Shown: positions 45,764-54,583 of the stretch, in pieces
How positions within the stretch are numbered: position 1 is the first letter of the stretch
Layout: each line of letters begins with the position of its first letter
Assembly (NCBI RefSeq): GCF_017086365.1
Contig: NZ_CP070969.1
Location: 5,730,001 to 5,794,000, forward strand
DNA length: 64,000 bases
Reading direction: 5' to 3'
From: Paenibacillus tianjinensis
Lineage (GTDB): Bacteria; Bacillota; Bacilli; Paenibacillales; Paenibacillaceae
Position numbers and translations under genes: made by a program
The notes under the pieces: model-generated
The model's input: only the letters and a program-made list of their open reading frames with translations
Database searches by the model: none
Told to the model about the DNA's origin: nothing

Positions 45764-48271
45764 TTATGCGTTCTGGCCGTGGCAGTTCTTGTACTTCTTG
45801 CCGCTGCCGCACGGGCAAGGGTCGTTGCGGCCGATGGCTGCCTCAACATGCACAGGACGTTTCTCAACTGGCTCGGCGTTGGTGGAGATTTTGTCCTCCT
45901 CCACAACTGACTGCCGCTCCTGATTCGTTTCGATGTGCGCCTTCATAATATAAGTAGCGACTTCTTCCTGAATGTTGGCAGTCATGGCGTTGAACATCTC
46001 AAAGCCCTCAAACTGATATTCACGAAGCGGATCGGTACCGCCGTAAGCGCGAAGGTGAATCCCTTGACGGAGCTGATCCATGGCGTCAATATGATCCATC
46101 CATTTGCTGTCTACAGAACGAAGCACGATAACCTTCTCGAATTCGCGTACCAGCTCAGAGCCGAGACGCTCTTCGCGTTCGGAATACTTCTGCATCACAC
46201 GGTCGAAAATGTATTCGACGATTTCTTCAACTTCCTTACCCCAGAGATCATCACGGGTAAGAGCACCTTCATCCAGCAGCTTGCTGTTCACATAATCAGC
46301 AACCTCTTGAAGCTCCCAGTTTTCCGGAATATCATCACTGCAGTGTGCGCGAACCACACGGTCAATGACCGGCTGGATCATTTCCGTTACGACATCTTTG
46401 ATATTATCGGACTCTAGAATTTCACGGCGCTGTTTGTAGATAATCTCACGCTGCTGATTCATTACATCATCATATTGCAGTACGACTTTGCGGATATCAA
46501 AGTTATTGCCTTCTACCCGCTTCTGGGCAGATTCAACGGCACGGGTAATCATGCGGCTCTCAATCGGCTGATCTTCTTCGAATCCGAGACGGTCCATCAT
46601 ATTCAATACATTGTCCGCGCCGAAACGCTTCATGAGGTCATCGCCGAGGGACAAATAGAATTGAGTCGAACCCGGGTCGCCCTGGCGTCCCGCACGTCCA
46701 CGCAGCTGGTTATCAATCCGGCGGGATTCATGGCGCTCCGTACCAATGATATGCAGACCTCCGAGATCTGTTACACCTTCACCCAGCACAATATCGGTAC
46801 CGCGGCCAGCCATGTTCGTAGCGATTGTTACGGTTCCCGGTTGTCCGGCATGCGAGATAATCTCCGCTTCGGATTCATGATGTTTAGCATTCAGCACCTG
46901 GTGTCTTACACCTTTGCGCTTCAGCATTTCCGATACGCGTTCGGAATTCTCAATCGATACTGTACCAACCAGCACCGGCTGATTTTTCTTGTGGCGTTCA
47001 ACGATCTCTGCTACCACCGCGTTAAATTTGCCGTTCTCGCTCTTGTAGACCACGTCAGGCATATCCACACGCTGGTTCGGCTTGTTCGTAGGAACCTGCA
47101 GAACTTCCAGACCGTAGATTTTTTTGAATTCCTCTTCTTCCGTCTTCGCAGTACCTGTCATCCCGCCAAGCTTGCGGTACATCCGGAAATAGTTCTGGAA
47201 GGTGATTGTAGCCAGCGTCATGCTCTCGTTCTGAACCTCAATCTCTTCCTTCGCTTCGATCGCCTGGTGCAGCCCGTCGCTGTAACGGCGTCCAGCCATC
47301 AACCGGCCCGTAAACTCATCGACGATGACAACCTCATCACCATTCACTACATAGTCTACATCACGGCGCATAATTACATTAGCCTTGAGTGCCTGGACGA
47401 TATGATGATTAAGTGTTACATGACTATGATCATAAAGGTTCTCAACACCAAAAGCGCGTTCAGCCGTAGCGACGCCCTTCTCTGTCAAAGCCACCGATTT
47501 CACTTTGATATCTACTGTGTAGTCTTCTTCAGCAGTCAGCTTCTTCACGAAGCGGTCTGCAGCGTAATACAGTTCTGTCGATTTCTCGGCTTGTCCGGAA
47601 ATAATAAGCGGAGTCCGCGCTTCATCGATTAGAATGGAGTCCACTTCATCAATAATACAGAAATATAGCGGGCGTTGAACCATTTGCTCCTTATAGAGCA
47701 CCATGTTGTCACGCAAGTAGTCAAAGCCGAATTCATTGTTGGTGCCGTACGTAATATCGCAGGCATAGGCTTGTTGTTTATCAGCATGGTCCATGCCGTT
47801 CAGGTTCACCCCAACCGTCATGCCCAGGAAGTTATAAATTTGTGCCATTTGCGCACTGTCGCGCTGTGCCAAATAATCATTTACCGTTACGACATGCACA
47901 CCCTTACCGAGCAATGCATTCAAGTAGACCGGCAATGTCCCTACCAGGGTCTTACCTTCACCTGTCTTCATCTCGGAGATCCGGCCTTCATGCAGCGCCA
48001 TACCTCCAACTAGCTGTACGTCAAAATGCCGCATGCCCAGCGTCCGTTTGGAAGCTTCGCGTACGGTTGCAAATGCCTCAGGAAGAATTTCCTCAAGGGT
48101 CTCGCCTTTTTCGATCCGGGCACGGAATTCTTCGGTCTTAGCCTTGAGCGCTTCATCCGAGAGCGCTACGAAATCCGGCTCCATCGCATTAATTACTTCG
48201 ACCGTCTTCATCAGACGTTTGACATCGCGTTCGTTGGTGTCACCGAATATTTTCTTTACAAGTCCTAGCAT
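45764..48271 (-). CDS. secA: Preprotein translocase ATPase SecA
   Basis: An 835-residue motor of the Sec pathway. It shows Walker [14 protein letters not shown], the DEAD-type Walker [20 protein letters not shown], motif [22 protein letters not shown] and the C-terminal zinc tail [16 protein letters not shown] (SEC-C). AAAGGGG precedes the ATG. The length is normal for a Firmicute housekeeping SecA (SecA1). The only marked family feature is the short disordered linker before the zinc tail. It lies between hpf and prfB as in B. subtilis. Confidence 0.97.
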   Translation of the reverse strand: MLGLVKKIFGDTNERDVKRLMKTVEVINAMEPDFVALSDEALKAKTEEFRARIEKGETLEEILPEAFATVREASKRTLGMRHFDVQLVGGMALHEGRISEMKTGEGKTLVGTLPVYLNALLGKGVHVVTVNDYLAQRDSAQMAQIYNFLGMTVGVNLNGMDHADKQQAYACDITYGTNNEFGFDYLRDNMVLYKEQMVQRPLYFCIIDEVDSILIDEARTPLIISGQAEKSTELYYAADRFVKKLTAEEDYTVDIKVKSVALTEKGVATAERAFGVENLYDHSHVTLNHHIVQALKANVIMRRDVDYVVNGDEVVIVDEFTGRLMAGRRYSDGLHQAIEAKEEIEVQNESMTLATITFQNYFRMYRKLGGMTGTAKTEEEEFKKIYGLEVLQVPTNKPNQRVDMPDVVYKSENGKFNAVVAEIVERHKKNQPVLVGTVSIENSERVSEMLKRKGVRHQVLNAKHHESEAEIISHAGQPGTVTIATNMAGRGTDIVLGEGVTDLGGLHIIGTERHESRRIDNQLRGRAGRQGDPGSTQFYLSLGDDLMKRFGADNVLNMMDRLGFEEDQPIESRMITRAVESAQKRVEGNNFDIRKVVLQYDDVMNQQREIIYKQRREILESDNIKDVVTEMIQPVIDRVVRAHCSDDIPENWELQEVADYVNSKLLDEGALTRDDLWGKEVEEIVEYIFDRVMQKYSEREERLGSELVREFEKVIVLRSVDSKWMDHIDAMDQLRQGIHLRAYGGTDPLREYQFEGFEMFNAMTANIQEEVATYIMKAHIETNQERQSVVEEDKISTNAEPVEKRPVHVEAAIGRNDPCPCGSGKKYKNCHGQNA

Positions 48272-48467
48272 GGTTAACCCCTTTCATGCAACACAGATGG
48301 TGGAATCGAGCCCATCCTCACTAATATTGAAAGGGCCATATATTATTTCGATTCCGCTGCTTCATAAATTGTAACAGTTTGTAAGAGAAGCCGCAATACG
48401 AGTAGCTGTAACCTTATTTGGCAAAATATAAGAAGCTGAACTTTCTTCCCCTTCTATATACGCACAA

Positions 48468-48498
48468 GAGCCCTATTCGCTGAAGCGAATAGGGGCTC
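48468..48498 (-). terminator. Hairpin after hpf
   Basis: A GAGCC-CTATTCGC stem pairs with GCGAATAG-G-GGCTC around a TGAA loop. The T-run is weak (CTCTTGTG), so termination efficiency is uncertain. Confidence 0.5.
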
Positions 48499-48567
48499 GG
48501 TTAATTGTCTTAGTCATACTGATGCGAAGAAAACATTCCCAGTATCTACATTTGAGTATTTACAGGT

Positions 48568-49119
48568 CTAGTTCTGTTCGATCAGGCCGTACTTTCCATC
48601 ATTCCGTTTGTAAACAACACTCACTTCAGAAGTGTCAATGTTGGAGAATACAAAGAAATTATGTCCAACCATGTTCATTTGCAGAATCGCTTCCTCGACA
48701 TCCATAGGCTTCAAGGTGAAGCGCTTGTTCCGCACAACTTCCAAATCATCATAATCCTGTTCCTCTACAGCAACAGTGCTTGGGGGTCCCTCCACAAACA
48801 GGGTCTTCAGACTGCCTTCCTGGCGGAACTTACGATTGAGTTTGGTCTTATGCTTGCGAATTTGACGTTCCAGCTTGTCCACGACAGCATCAATGGAAGC
48901 ATACATATCGTCGCTGCGATCCTCGGCACGAAGCGTAACACCCGCCAGTGGAATGGTTACTTCCACCGTATGAAGGCCACGAACAACGCCAAGCGTCACA
49001 AATCCTTCTGAGGTAGGGGGTGCATCGAAATACTTCTCAAGTCTGCTGAGCTTCTTATCAACATAGTCTCTCAAAGCGTCGGTCACTTCAATTTGTTGAC
49101 CTCGAATGCTGAATTGCAT
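48568..49119 (-). CDS. hpf: Long-form ribosome hibernation promoting factor
   Basis: A 183-residue long HPF that dimerises 70S ribosomes into inactive 100S particles in stationary phase. The N-terminal S30AE domain (about 1-100) begins MQFSIRGQQIEVTDALRDYV. The C-terminal dimerisation domain (about 125-180) has the VVRNKRFTLKPMDVEEAILQMNMVGHNFFVF stretch. The ATG at 49119 has GGAGGAG 5 nt upstream. B. subtilis hpf (yvyD) lies at the same place between fliT and secA. Confidence 0.95.
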   Translation of the reverse strand: MQFSIRGQQIEVTDALRDYVDKKLSRLEKYFDAPPTSEGFVTLGVVRGLHTVEVTIPLAGVTLRAEDRSDDMYASIDAVVDKLERQIRKHKTKLNRKFRQEGSLKTLFVEGPPSTVAVEEQDYDDLEVVRNKRFTLKPMDVEEAILQMNMVGHNFFVFSNIDTSEVSVVYKRNDGKYGLIEQN

Positions 49120-49242
49120 GGGCACTCCTCCTTTGTTTACGTTCTCATTATACCAAATTGTCAGGCCTAAGTAAAAAGCAATTCATTACAGACTTTACAT
49201 TTACCTTACATATGTCCAATTTTCTTTTATTTTACAAACAGA

Positions 49243-49283
49243 AGGTCCGGAAAGGGCAATCCTTTCCCCCCTTATCCGGACCT
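49243..49283 (-). terminator. Terminator after the SLH-protein gene
   Basis: AGGTCCGGA (49243-49251) pairs with TCCGGACCT (49275-49283), with an inner AAGG/CCTT pairing. The downstream minus-strand tract is T-rich (TCTGTTTG). Confidence 0.7.
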
Positions 49284-49379
49284 AGTCTGGCTTATAGTAT
49301 TATTCCTGACCCTTGAATTATACAATCAAAAATTCGTCTTACCAATTATTCATTTCCTCACAGCCGCCATTTCTTATGG

Positions 49380-50810
49380 CTATTTGGTATGAATCCGCAG
49401 AATTTCTACGGGCGACCATGAGCTGCCACTGCCTGTGATGACATATACCTTATAATCGGTGTGGGCAGAAAGTCCGCTTAACGTTAGCGTTTGTCTAACC
49501 CCTGGAGCTGGAGCCGGCGAAATAGTGCCTGTCCACGGTGCACTCAACTGAACGCCACTGCTATTTTGACCGGCAGCAACCTGCGCTGCGCTAGGATCGG
49601 CAGCATTAGCCGGCAGTACAACATATCTTACCGGAGCAGATGCGCCTCCGGCCTGACCATAGGTTACATAGACATCGGCTGTCACAGTCCCCATAGAGCC
49701 CGGGCTAAGCTCTGTAATCGCCGTTGCGCCGCCTGGAGCTGTAGTCAAACGCAGGGTTGATACAGCCGACCAGCTTCCAACAGAATCCGAAAGTGCGATA
49801 TAAGCCGCATACTCGGTATTCGCCTGCAATCCATAAACGGAGAAAGCTACAGTCGTATTACCAGTTGCTGCTACTTTTCCATAGTTTACTCCTGCAGTTC
49901 CTGTACTGGTCAGGCCATTCTGAATCTGCAGGGTACTTGGCACTGCCGCAGTACTGCTATAAGGGGCAACCACATAATAAACTGCCCCCGTCACTGACGG
50001 TGTCAGATATACGTCTGCTGTAACAGAACCGACATGACCATAAGTAATATTGCTAACCGTTGGAGCAGTGGTTCCTCCACCGCCACCTCCGCCACCGCTT
50101 CCCCCACCAGTTGTACTTGTAGGCGTTGGTGTTGGGGTTGGCGTAGCTGTTGCTGATGGAGTAGGTGTAGGTGTTACCGGATTACCTGAACCGCTAGGCT
50201 TGTTAGCTGCTGAATTGCCAATGATACCTACGGCCTCAGCTCTTGTCAGAGGTCTCTTAGGCCCGAAGGTTCCATCCGGGTAACCGTTGATGATGTTCTT
50301 AGCTGCCGCAGCTGCGACTGCACCTTTGGCCCATGAAGCAATTTGGGCGCTGTCCTTGAACGTAAGTGAGGTGTTGCTGGTATCCAAGCTAAGAAGCTTG
50401 GCAGTAATTACGGCAGCTTCCTGACGGGTAAGCGGACTGGCAGAACGGAATGTATTGTTCTCATAGCCGCCGATGTATCCGGCTTTTACGGCTTTTGCCA
50501 CTTCGCTATAAGCCCAGTTGGAGCTCTTAAGATCTTTGAACGCAATAGATGCCGTTTCCGTGAACCCAAACAGGCGATTCACCAGGGCAACATATTCCCC
50601 GCGGGTGATAGGCTTATTCGGCTTTACAGTGCCGTCAGCATACCCTTGCAAATAACCCTTATTGAGCCAATCCTGCAGTTGGTTTTGTGCCCAGTGGCCT
50701 TGAATATCCTTGGCAGCCGGTGCAGCTGAGACACTACCAAGAGCCCCGAACAACATAGTGACTCCAAGCAAACCAGTCATCAAACCGCGCAATGCTTTCT
50801 TCATCTTCAT
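49380..50810 (-). CDS. S-layer homology (SLH) protein with two FN3-like modules
   Basis: A secreted wall protein of about 476 residues. It has a signal peptide (ending about 32 at VSAAPA) and three SLH repeats (about 35-200; IQGHWAQNQLQDWLNKGYLQ, FKDLKSSNWAYSEVAKAVKAGYI, FKDSAQIASWAKGAVAAAAA) that bind pyruvylated secondary wall polymer. A Thr/Pro and poly-Gly linker (about 205-245) follows. Two related modules (about 250-355 and 360-476) each begin G-x-VTADVY and end in an FN3-like W-SP/AV-L-L strand. The ATG at 50810 is 12 nt from AGGAGG; the one at 50822 abuts it. The leader carries the motif shared with rhaM. Confidence 0.85.
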   Translation of the reverse strand: MKMKKALRGLMTGLLGVTMLFGALGSVSAAPAAKDIQGHWAQNQLQDWLNKGYLQGYADGTVKPNKPITRGEYVALVNRLFGFTETASIAFKDLKSSNWAYSEVAKAVKAGYIGGYENNTFRSASPLTRQEAAVITAKLLSLDTSNTSLTFKDSAQIASWAKGAVAAAAAKNIINGYPDGTFGPKRPLTRAEAVGIIGNSAANKPSGSGNPVTPTPTPSATATPTPTPTPTSTTGGGSGGGGGGGGTTAPTVSNITYGHVGSVTADVYLTPSVTGAVYYVVAPYSSTAAVPSTLQIQNGLTSTGTAGVNYGKVAATGNTTVAFSVYGLQANTEYAAYIALSDSVGSWSAVSTLRLTTAPGGATAITELSPGSMGTVTADVYVTYGQAGGASAPVRYVVLPANAADPSAAQVAAGQNSSGVQLSAPWTGTISPAPAPGVRQTLTLSGLSAHTDYKVYVITGSGSSWSPVEILRIHTK

Positions 50811-50822
50811 TCTGCTGTCCAT

Positions 50823-50908
50823 CCTCCTAAAAGTTTTGTGAGCATAGCCTGCCGACTAGCACCCTACAAAAGCGACACTGGAAGCGTATGCTTAAAATTG
50901 GTGAGCCT
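50823..50908 (-). promoter_or_regulatory. Conserved leader motif, copy 2 (candidate cis-regulatory RNA)
   Basis: On the minus strand: AGGCTCACCA, 39 nt, CTAG, 8 nt, CTATGCTCACA and ACTTTTAGGAGG. This is the same order as at 2158-2247. Further upstream in this leader CAGCTTAGGC and GCCTAAGCTG (about 51082-51091 and 50967-50977) form a long-range inverted repeat, and GTATGCTT/AAGCATAC another. This suggests a long folded 5-prime region within the 500-bp gap to the cold shock gene. No ORF is seen in that gap. Confidence 0.5.
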
Positions 50909-51223
50909 CCGCTTTGTATAAACACTTGTTCAAAACCTGCTTCGGAAGCATACTATTAGTTCTGTCAGCTTAGGCAGTATGAATTTATTCAGACACCGCT
51001 TATTGTGGAACCATTATCCGTAGTGCATGGGCTTTAGCATCACTATACGTCTATCGCTAATTACATCATTTTTAACTATACGCCTAAGCTGCGATAAGTC
51101 TGCATCGAGGCAAGAACGTAGGCCCAACATCTGTCATTACCCAGATTTTGCATTACTCTAACATAAATATGGAAATCCATGTGAGGTTTTCACTTTTCGC
51201 ACCCTTTTCCGCACAACAAAAAA

Positions 51224-51248
51224 AGACCTCGGGAAAATCCCAAGGTCT
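51224..51248 (-). terminator. Terminator after the cold shock gene
   Basis: An AGACCT-x-GGG stem pairs with CCC-x-AGGTCT, followed on the minus strand by seven T residues. Confidence 0.85.
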
Positions 51249-51310
51249 GTGCTAGCGTAGTCTCAATTGCTAACCATCTACCATATATGTAGGTCGGCTG
51301 CGCCGGATGA

Positions 51311-51508
51311 TTATAATTTGATGACGTTAGCTGCTTGTGGTCCGCGTGCGCCTTCTACGATATCAAACTCTACGGATTGACCTTCATCCAAAGTCTTGAA
51401 ACCGTCAGTTTGGATTGCGGAGAAGTGTACGAATACGTCGCCACCGTCGGCAGTTTCGATGAAACCATAACCTTTTTCTGCGTTAAACCATTTAACTTTA
51501 CCTTCCAT
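51311..51508 (-). CDS. Cold shock protein (CspA/CspB family)
   Basis: A 65-residue single-stranded nucleic acid chaperone. RNP1 [16 protein letters not shown] and RNP2 DVFVHFSAI are intact, and it ends [12 protein letters not shown]. It is a typical OB-fold cold shock or growth-phase protein. A sigma-A promoter and a ~50-70 nt leader with a small hairpin (GTGAG-TCTTG-CTCAC at 51541-51555) lie upstream. It is inserted, with the SLH gene, between fliT and hpf, which are adjacent in B. subtilis. Confidence 0.95.
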   Translation of the reverse strand: MEGKVKWFNAEKGYGFIETADGGDVFVHFSAIQTDGFKTLDEGQSVEFDIVEGARGPQAANVIKL

Positions 51509-51561
51509 TGATTAAACATTCCCTTCGTCATCAGATGAACGTGAGTCTTGCTCACAATTCG

Positions 51562-51591
51562 ACTATACCACCGCGGCTTCTCTATTGTCAA
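51562..51591 (-). promoter_or_regulatory. Sigma-A promoter of the cold shock gene
   Basis: Minus strand TTGACA (51586-51591), 18 bp and TATAGT (51562-51567). Confidence 0.7.
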
Positions 51592-51678
51592 TTGGAAAAG
51601 TAAATGTTTACTTTCAATAATTTACCATTCGTTAATTTAAAAATAAAGTAGCTTAAACTGTGATCATTTCATCAAAAA

Positions 51679-51712
51679 AGGAGCAGACGCTTTATAATAC
51701 CCGTCTGCTCCT
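51679..51712 (-). terminator. Terminator after fliT
   Basis: An 11-bp perfect stem AGGAGCAGACG/CGTCTGCTCCT, followed on the minus strand by TTTTTT. Confidence 0.88.
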
Positions 51713-51734
51713 GAGATGAAACATCAGGAAATTA

Positions 51735-52070
51735 TTATTTTTTGCGGTCCATTAGGATGCTGTCTGGAGCGTACGAAGCCTCATAGGCACTGCGTTGCGC
51801 CTTGGCTTGGTTACGCTTCTGCAGAAGCTCTCGCGCTTCCAGCCGATGGGCATTCATCCGGGCCACAATAGCAGAATCATGTTCCATGATTCGACCTAGT
51901 ACTTCCTTCTGTTCAGAAGTCATCTGACAGTTCTCGACTTCTTTTCCTATAGCATCGACAAGATTCTGCCGTTCATTTACGAAGTTCTCCAGTTCCTCAT
52001 ATGGGGCATCCATTAGCCTGGAAACCATAGTTTGAGTAAGCTCTTCAAGCTCCTCCAGCAGCTTATCCAT
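51735..52070 (-). CDS. fliT: FliT-like flagellar chaperone
   Basis: A 111-residue, helical, charged protein (MDKLLEELEELTQTMV start, ELENFVNERQNLVDAI). It overlaps fliS by 8 nt at the end of the flaG-fliD-fliS operon. In B. subtilis the third gene after fliD is FliT, the export chaperone for the cap protein FliD. Sequence conservation in this family is low, so the call leans on position, size and predicted helices. Confidence 0.75.
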   Translation of the reverse strand: MDKLLEELEELTQTMVSRLMDAPYEELENFVNERQNLVDAIGKEVENCQMTSEQKEVLGRIMEHDSAIVARMNAHRLEARELLQKRNQAKAQRSAYEASYAPDSILMDRKK

Positions 52071-52452
52071 GTTGAAGGTCTTGTCCAGCGGTCATCTTGG
52101 CTGCTTGAGCGAAGGTCTGGCGTAGATCCACAAGGTAACCAATCGCCTCTTCAGCTTCAGCCTTGGATTTCTTAATATTGGATTGGATGAAGAGATAGTT
52201 GATATATTCGTATAGAGGTGCCAAGGTTTTGGCGACATCATACTTTCGATCAAGGGTTGTAAGGAGTTCATTCACTATAGTCTGAGCCTTACCTAGAAAA
52301 GTGCTAACTTTCTCAAAATCATGTTCGTCAATACCTTCTATCCCGGTTTTCGCAAAACGGATGGCTCCATCAAACAACATCAGTAGCAGTTGTGACGGAC
52401 TGGAAGTCTGTACAGATGATTGGCGGTACTTATCGTAAGGAGATGTAATCAT
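52063..52452 (-). CDS. fliS: Flagellin chaperone FliS
   Basis: A 129-residue helical chaperone that caps the C-terminus of unexported flagellin. Family features are the SPYDKYRQSSVQTSSPSQLLLMLFDGAIRF start and the later AKAQTIVNELLTTLD-like helix. The ATG at 52452 has AAAGGTG 6 nt upstream; the longer GTG frame (52461) is less likely. By binding flagellin it also feeds into the FliW-CsrA control seen upstream. Confidence 0.95.
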   Translation of the reverse strand: MITSPYDKYRQSSVQTSSPSQLLLMLFDGAIRFAKTGIEGIDEHDFEKVSTFLGKAQTIVNELLTTLDRKYDVAKTLAPLYEYINYLFIQSNIKKSKAEAEEAIGYLVDLRQTFAQAAKMTAGQDLQHG

Positions 52453-52478
52453 TGTATTCACCTTTCTTTTCCTTAGGC

Positions 52479-53975
52479 TTAAGAGGACATGTAGCTGGCT
52501 AGGCTGGAAGACTGACTGTTATATTGACTGATTGCTGTTTCCATGGCTGTAAAGCGTTTGTATAGATTGTCTTCATAATCATCTAGCTTATCCTGGAGAT
52601 CGGAGATCCGGGTAGTGTAGTCGGCCAGGGCCTTGCCCATAACACTGTCATATTTAAAAGCAGCAGTCAGATCAGCCGAGTATTTAGAAGTACCTGCTTT
52701 AGTCGAAAGCTTCTCCACCGCTGTTGTCATTGTAGTAGAGAGCTTATCAAATAGGCTCGTTACAGAACTGCCACTGCCTCCTTGGAAAGTTTTTATAACA
52801 CTCTGAGGATCATCTGAAATGGACTGCTTGAGCTTATCTTCATCTATATACAATTTACCATTCTCATAATATTGTCCTGTCGTAATTCCATAGTTGCTTA
52901 GTTGTCCCAGTTTCTCCGTAATGGCAGATCGCATAGCAGTAAGTGTCGATTTTAATATTTCATCATTTTTTAACAGACCGCTCTTAGCCTTGGTTTCCCA
53001 TGTCTCTATCTGACTGTCTGACATAGCTTCCCGTTGTTCATCAGTCAGTGGCGTATAGTCGCTATAACGTTCCTCGTTGACTTTCGTATTCAATGTACTT
53101 AGAAGACTGTTATAGTCAGAAACAAAATTCTTAATAGTGTCCAATGCGGTTGTTGCATCCGTAGTAGTTGTAACCACAGATGAACTTGTTGATTTGGAGA
53201 GCAATGTAAGCTGAACCCCATTAAGTTTGAAGCTGTTACTTGCAAAACTCATATCTGTGGAAGTTCCATTTTCTCCTGCTACCTTAATAGTGGCCGGCTT
53301 GTATGTTAAAGTACTGTTAACTCCACCAAACAGTTTCTGAAAGGTATCTCCTGAGCCGAAACTCACTTTACCTTTATCGCTGTAGGTCTTGGATGCGAAT
53401 GAAAGTTTACCTGTCACTTCATCAAACTTAGCAGTTACGTCAGTACCTGAAGTACTGTTAATTTTGGAGATCGCCGCTGATATACTAAGATCGCTCGACA
53501 ACGAAATCGAAACATCATTTAGTGTAATTGTGTAATTGCTGGCTTGGGCTGCACCAGTATTAAGTTTCTGCAAATCAGCAAGGGTTGAACTCGATGTTAA
53601 CCGTGTGCTGCCCGATTGAGACATTGTCGCTCCGGCCGTTATCGCAGTCACGGGCTGGGCAAGCTGAGTTACTGTGATATCCATAGATATGCCATTCGCT
53701 TCGGCTGTAGCAACAGCCTTTAGAGCAGCCGTATCGCCTGAAACGACCGCTGTTTGTGTGTTCATAGCAGTTGATTTATTATAGGCGGTCAGCTTATTGC
53801 TCTTGAAATCAACTAGTTTGCTGTTAATCTCGCGGTAGTTATCTCTCTGCCATTCCATGATTTGCTTCTGTTGAGACAACTTGTCTAATGGAACTCTCTT
53901 CGCCGTCATCATATTCTTTACTATACTATCTACGTCAATACCTGATGCTATTCCACTGACACGAAGTGTCGCCAT
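52479..53975 (-). CDS. fliD: Flagellar filament cap protein FliD
   Basis: A 498-residue hook-associated protein 2. The conserved N-terminal FliD_N region (about 5-100: VSGIASGIDVDSIVKNMM, KLSQQKQIMEWQRDNYREIN) and the C-terminal coiled-coil region (about 400-495: FKYDSVMGKALADYTTRISDLQD) flank a variable head. It folds flagellin at the filament tip. It lies 18 nt after flaG. Confidence 0.95.
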   Translation of the reverse strand: MATLRVSGIASGIDVDSIVKNMMTAKRVPLDKLSQQKQIMEWQRDNYREINSKLVDFKSNKLTAYNKSTAMNTQTAVVSGDTAALKAVATAEANGISMDITVTQLAQPVTAITAGATMSQSGSTRLTSSSTLADLQKLNTGAAQASNYTITLNDVSISLSSDLSISAAISKINSTSGTDVTAKFDEVTGKLSFASKTYSDKGKVSFGSGDTFQKLFGGVNSTLTYKPATIKVAGENGTSTDMSFASNSFKLNGVQLTLLSKSTSSSVVTTTTDATTALDTIKNFVSDYNSLLSTLNTKVNEERYSDYTPLTDEQREAMSDSQIETWETKAKSGLLKNDEILKSTLTAMRSAITEKLGQLSNYGITTGQYYENGKLYIDEDKLKQSISDDPQSVIKTFQGGSGSSVTSLFDKLSTTMTTAVEKLSTKAGTSKYSADLTAAFKYDSVMGKALADYTTRISDLQDKLDDYEDNLYKRFTAMETAISQYNSQSSSLASYMSS

Positions 53976-53993
53976 ATTTATTTCCCCCTAACC

Positions 53994-54386
53994 TTAGACT
54001 CTTTCATCCACAATAATTCCGGCAATTTCCATCATATTCGCTACGATATCCAGTGTCTTCTCAGGAGGAATTTCGCGAATCAGTTCACCAGTTTCTTTAT
54101 TGAGTACCTTGACCATGATGGCCTTCGTTTCCTTATGCACACTAACCTGCAACCTTGTTTCAGGACCTTCCATCGCTTTGAGGACTTTCTCCAGTGCTTT
54201 GACTGTCTGCTCGTCGCTTGCTGATATGGTGACACCTTGATTTTCCAGTCTTTTAAGCTGGCTAGTATTGTACACACTTTCAACAGTCCTGGTGTCAGAT
54301 TCTACTGATTTAACTACCGGGTTTACTTTGGTATACTCCAAATTCGTGTTATTGTAGACACCTGAGTTTGAAAGTCGAACATCCAT
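53994..54386 (-). CDS. flaG: FlaG family flagellar protein
   Basis: A 130-residue protein with a disordered N-terminus and the conserved FlaG domain (about 55-128: VSVHKETKAIMVKVLNKETGELIREIPPEKTLDI). The ATG at 54386 has GGAGGG 8 nt upstream. It corresponds to B. subtilis yvyC. FlaG affects filament length in some species. It is the first gene of the flaG-fliD-fliS-fliT operon, with a candidate sigma-D promoter about 40 nt upstream. Confidence 0.9.
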   Translation of the reverse strand: MDVRLSNSGVYNNTNLEYTKVNPVVKSVESDTRTVESVYNTSQLKRLENQGVTISASDEQTVKALEKVLKAMEGPETRLQVSVHKETKAIMVKVLNKETGELIREIPPEKTLDIVANMMEIAGIIVDERV

Positions 54387-54422
54387 AATCGGCACCCTCC
54401 GCAGCATATGTTTATACTCTAT

Positions 54423-54448
54423 TTATCGGTCTTTCAGCCCTATTATTA
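54423..54448 (-). promoter_or_regulatory. Candidate sigma-D promoter for flaG-fliDST
   Basis: Minus strand TAAT (54445-54448), 14 bp and ACCGATAA (54423-54430), compared with the TAAA-N14-16-GCCGATAT consensus. Confidence 0.5.
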
Positions 54449-54526
54449 AGATGTATATGAAATAATCTTCCTAAAATCAGCCGTATCTACAGTTATCTAT
54501 GCTACGGTAAGATTCTTATAAATAAA

Positions 54527-54555
54527 ACAGCCGCCAAGATAATCTTGGCGGCTGT
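54527..54555 (-). terminator. Terminator after flagellin gene
   Basis: A 13-bp perfect stem ACAGCCGCCAAGA/TCTTGGCGGCTGT with a 3-nt loop, followed on the minus strand by TTTTATTTAT. Confidence 0.9.
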
Positions 54556-54583
54556 AATCTGCGCTTCACTATTGAACCAAAAA

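Noticed and set aside
46475..47632. 385-codon plus-strand frame across secA
   Set aside because: Antisense of SecA motifs; no ribosome binding site and no recognisable family.
50909..51310. Cyclic-di-AMP (ydaO) riboswitch upstream of the SLH gene
   Set aside because: A short GTAGGCGTA-like similarity was noticed, but the other conserved ydaO blocks are missing.
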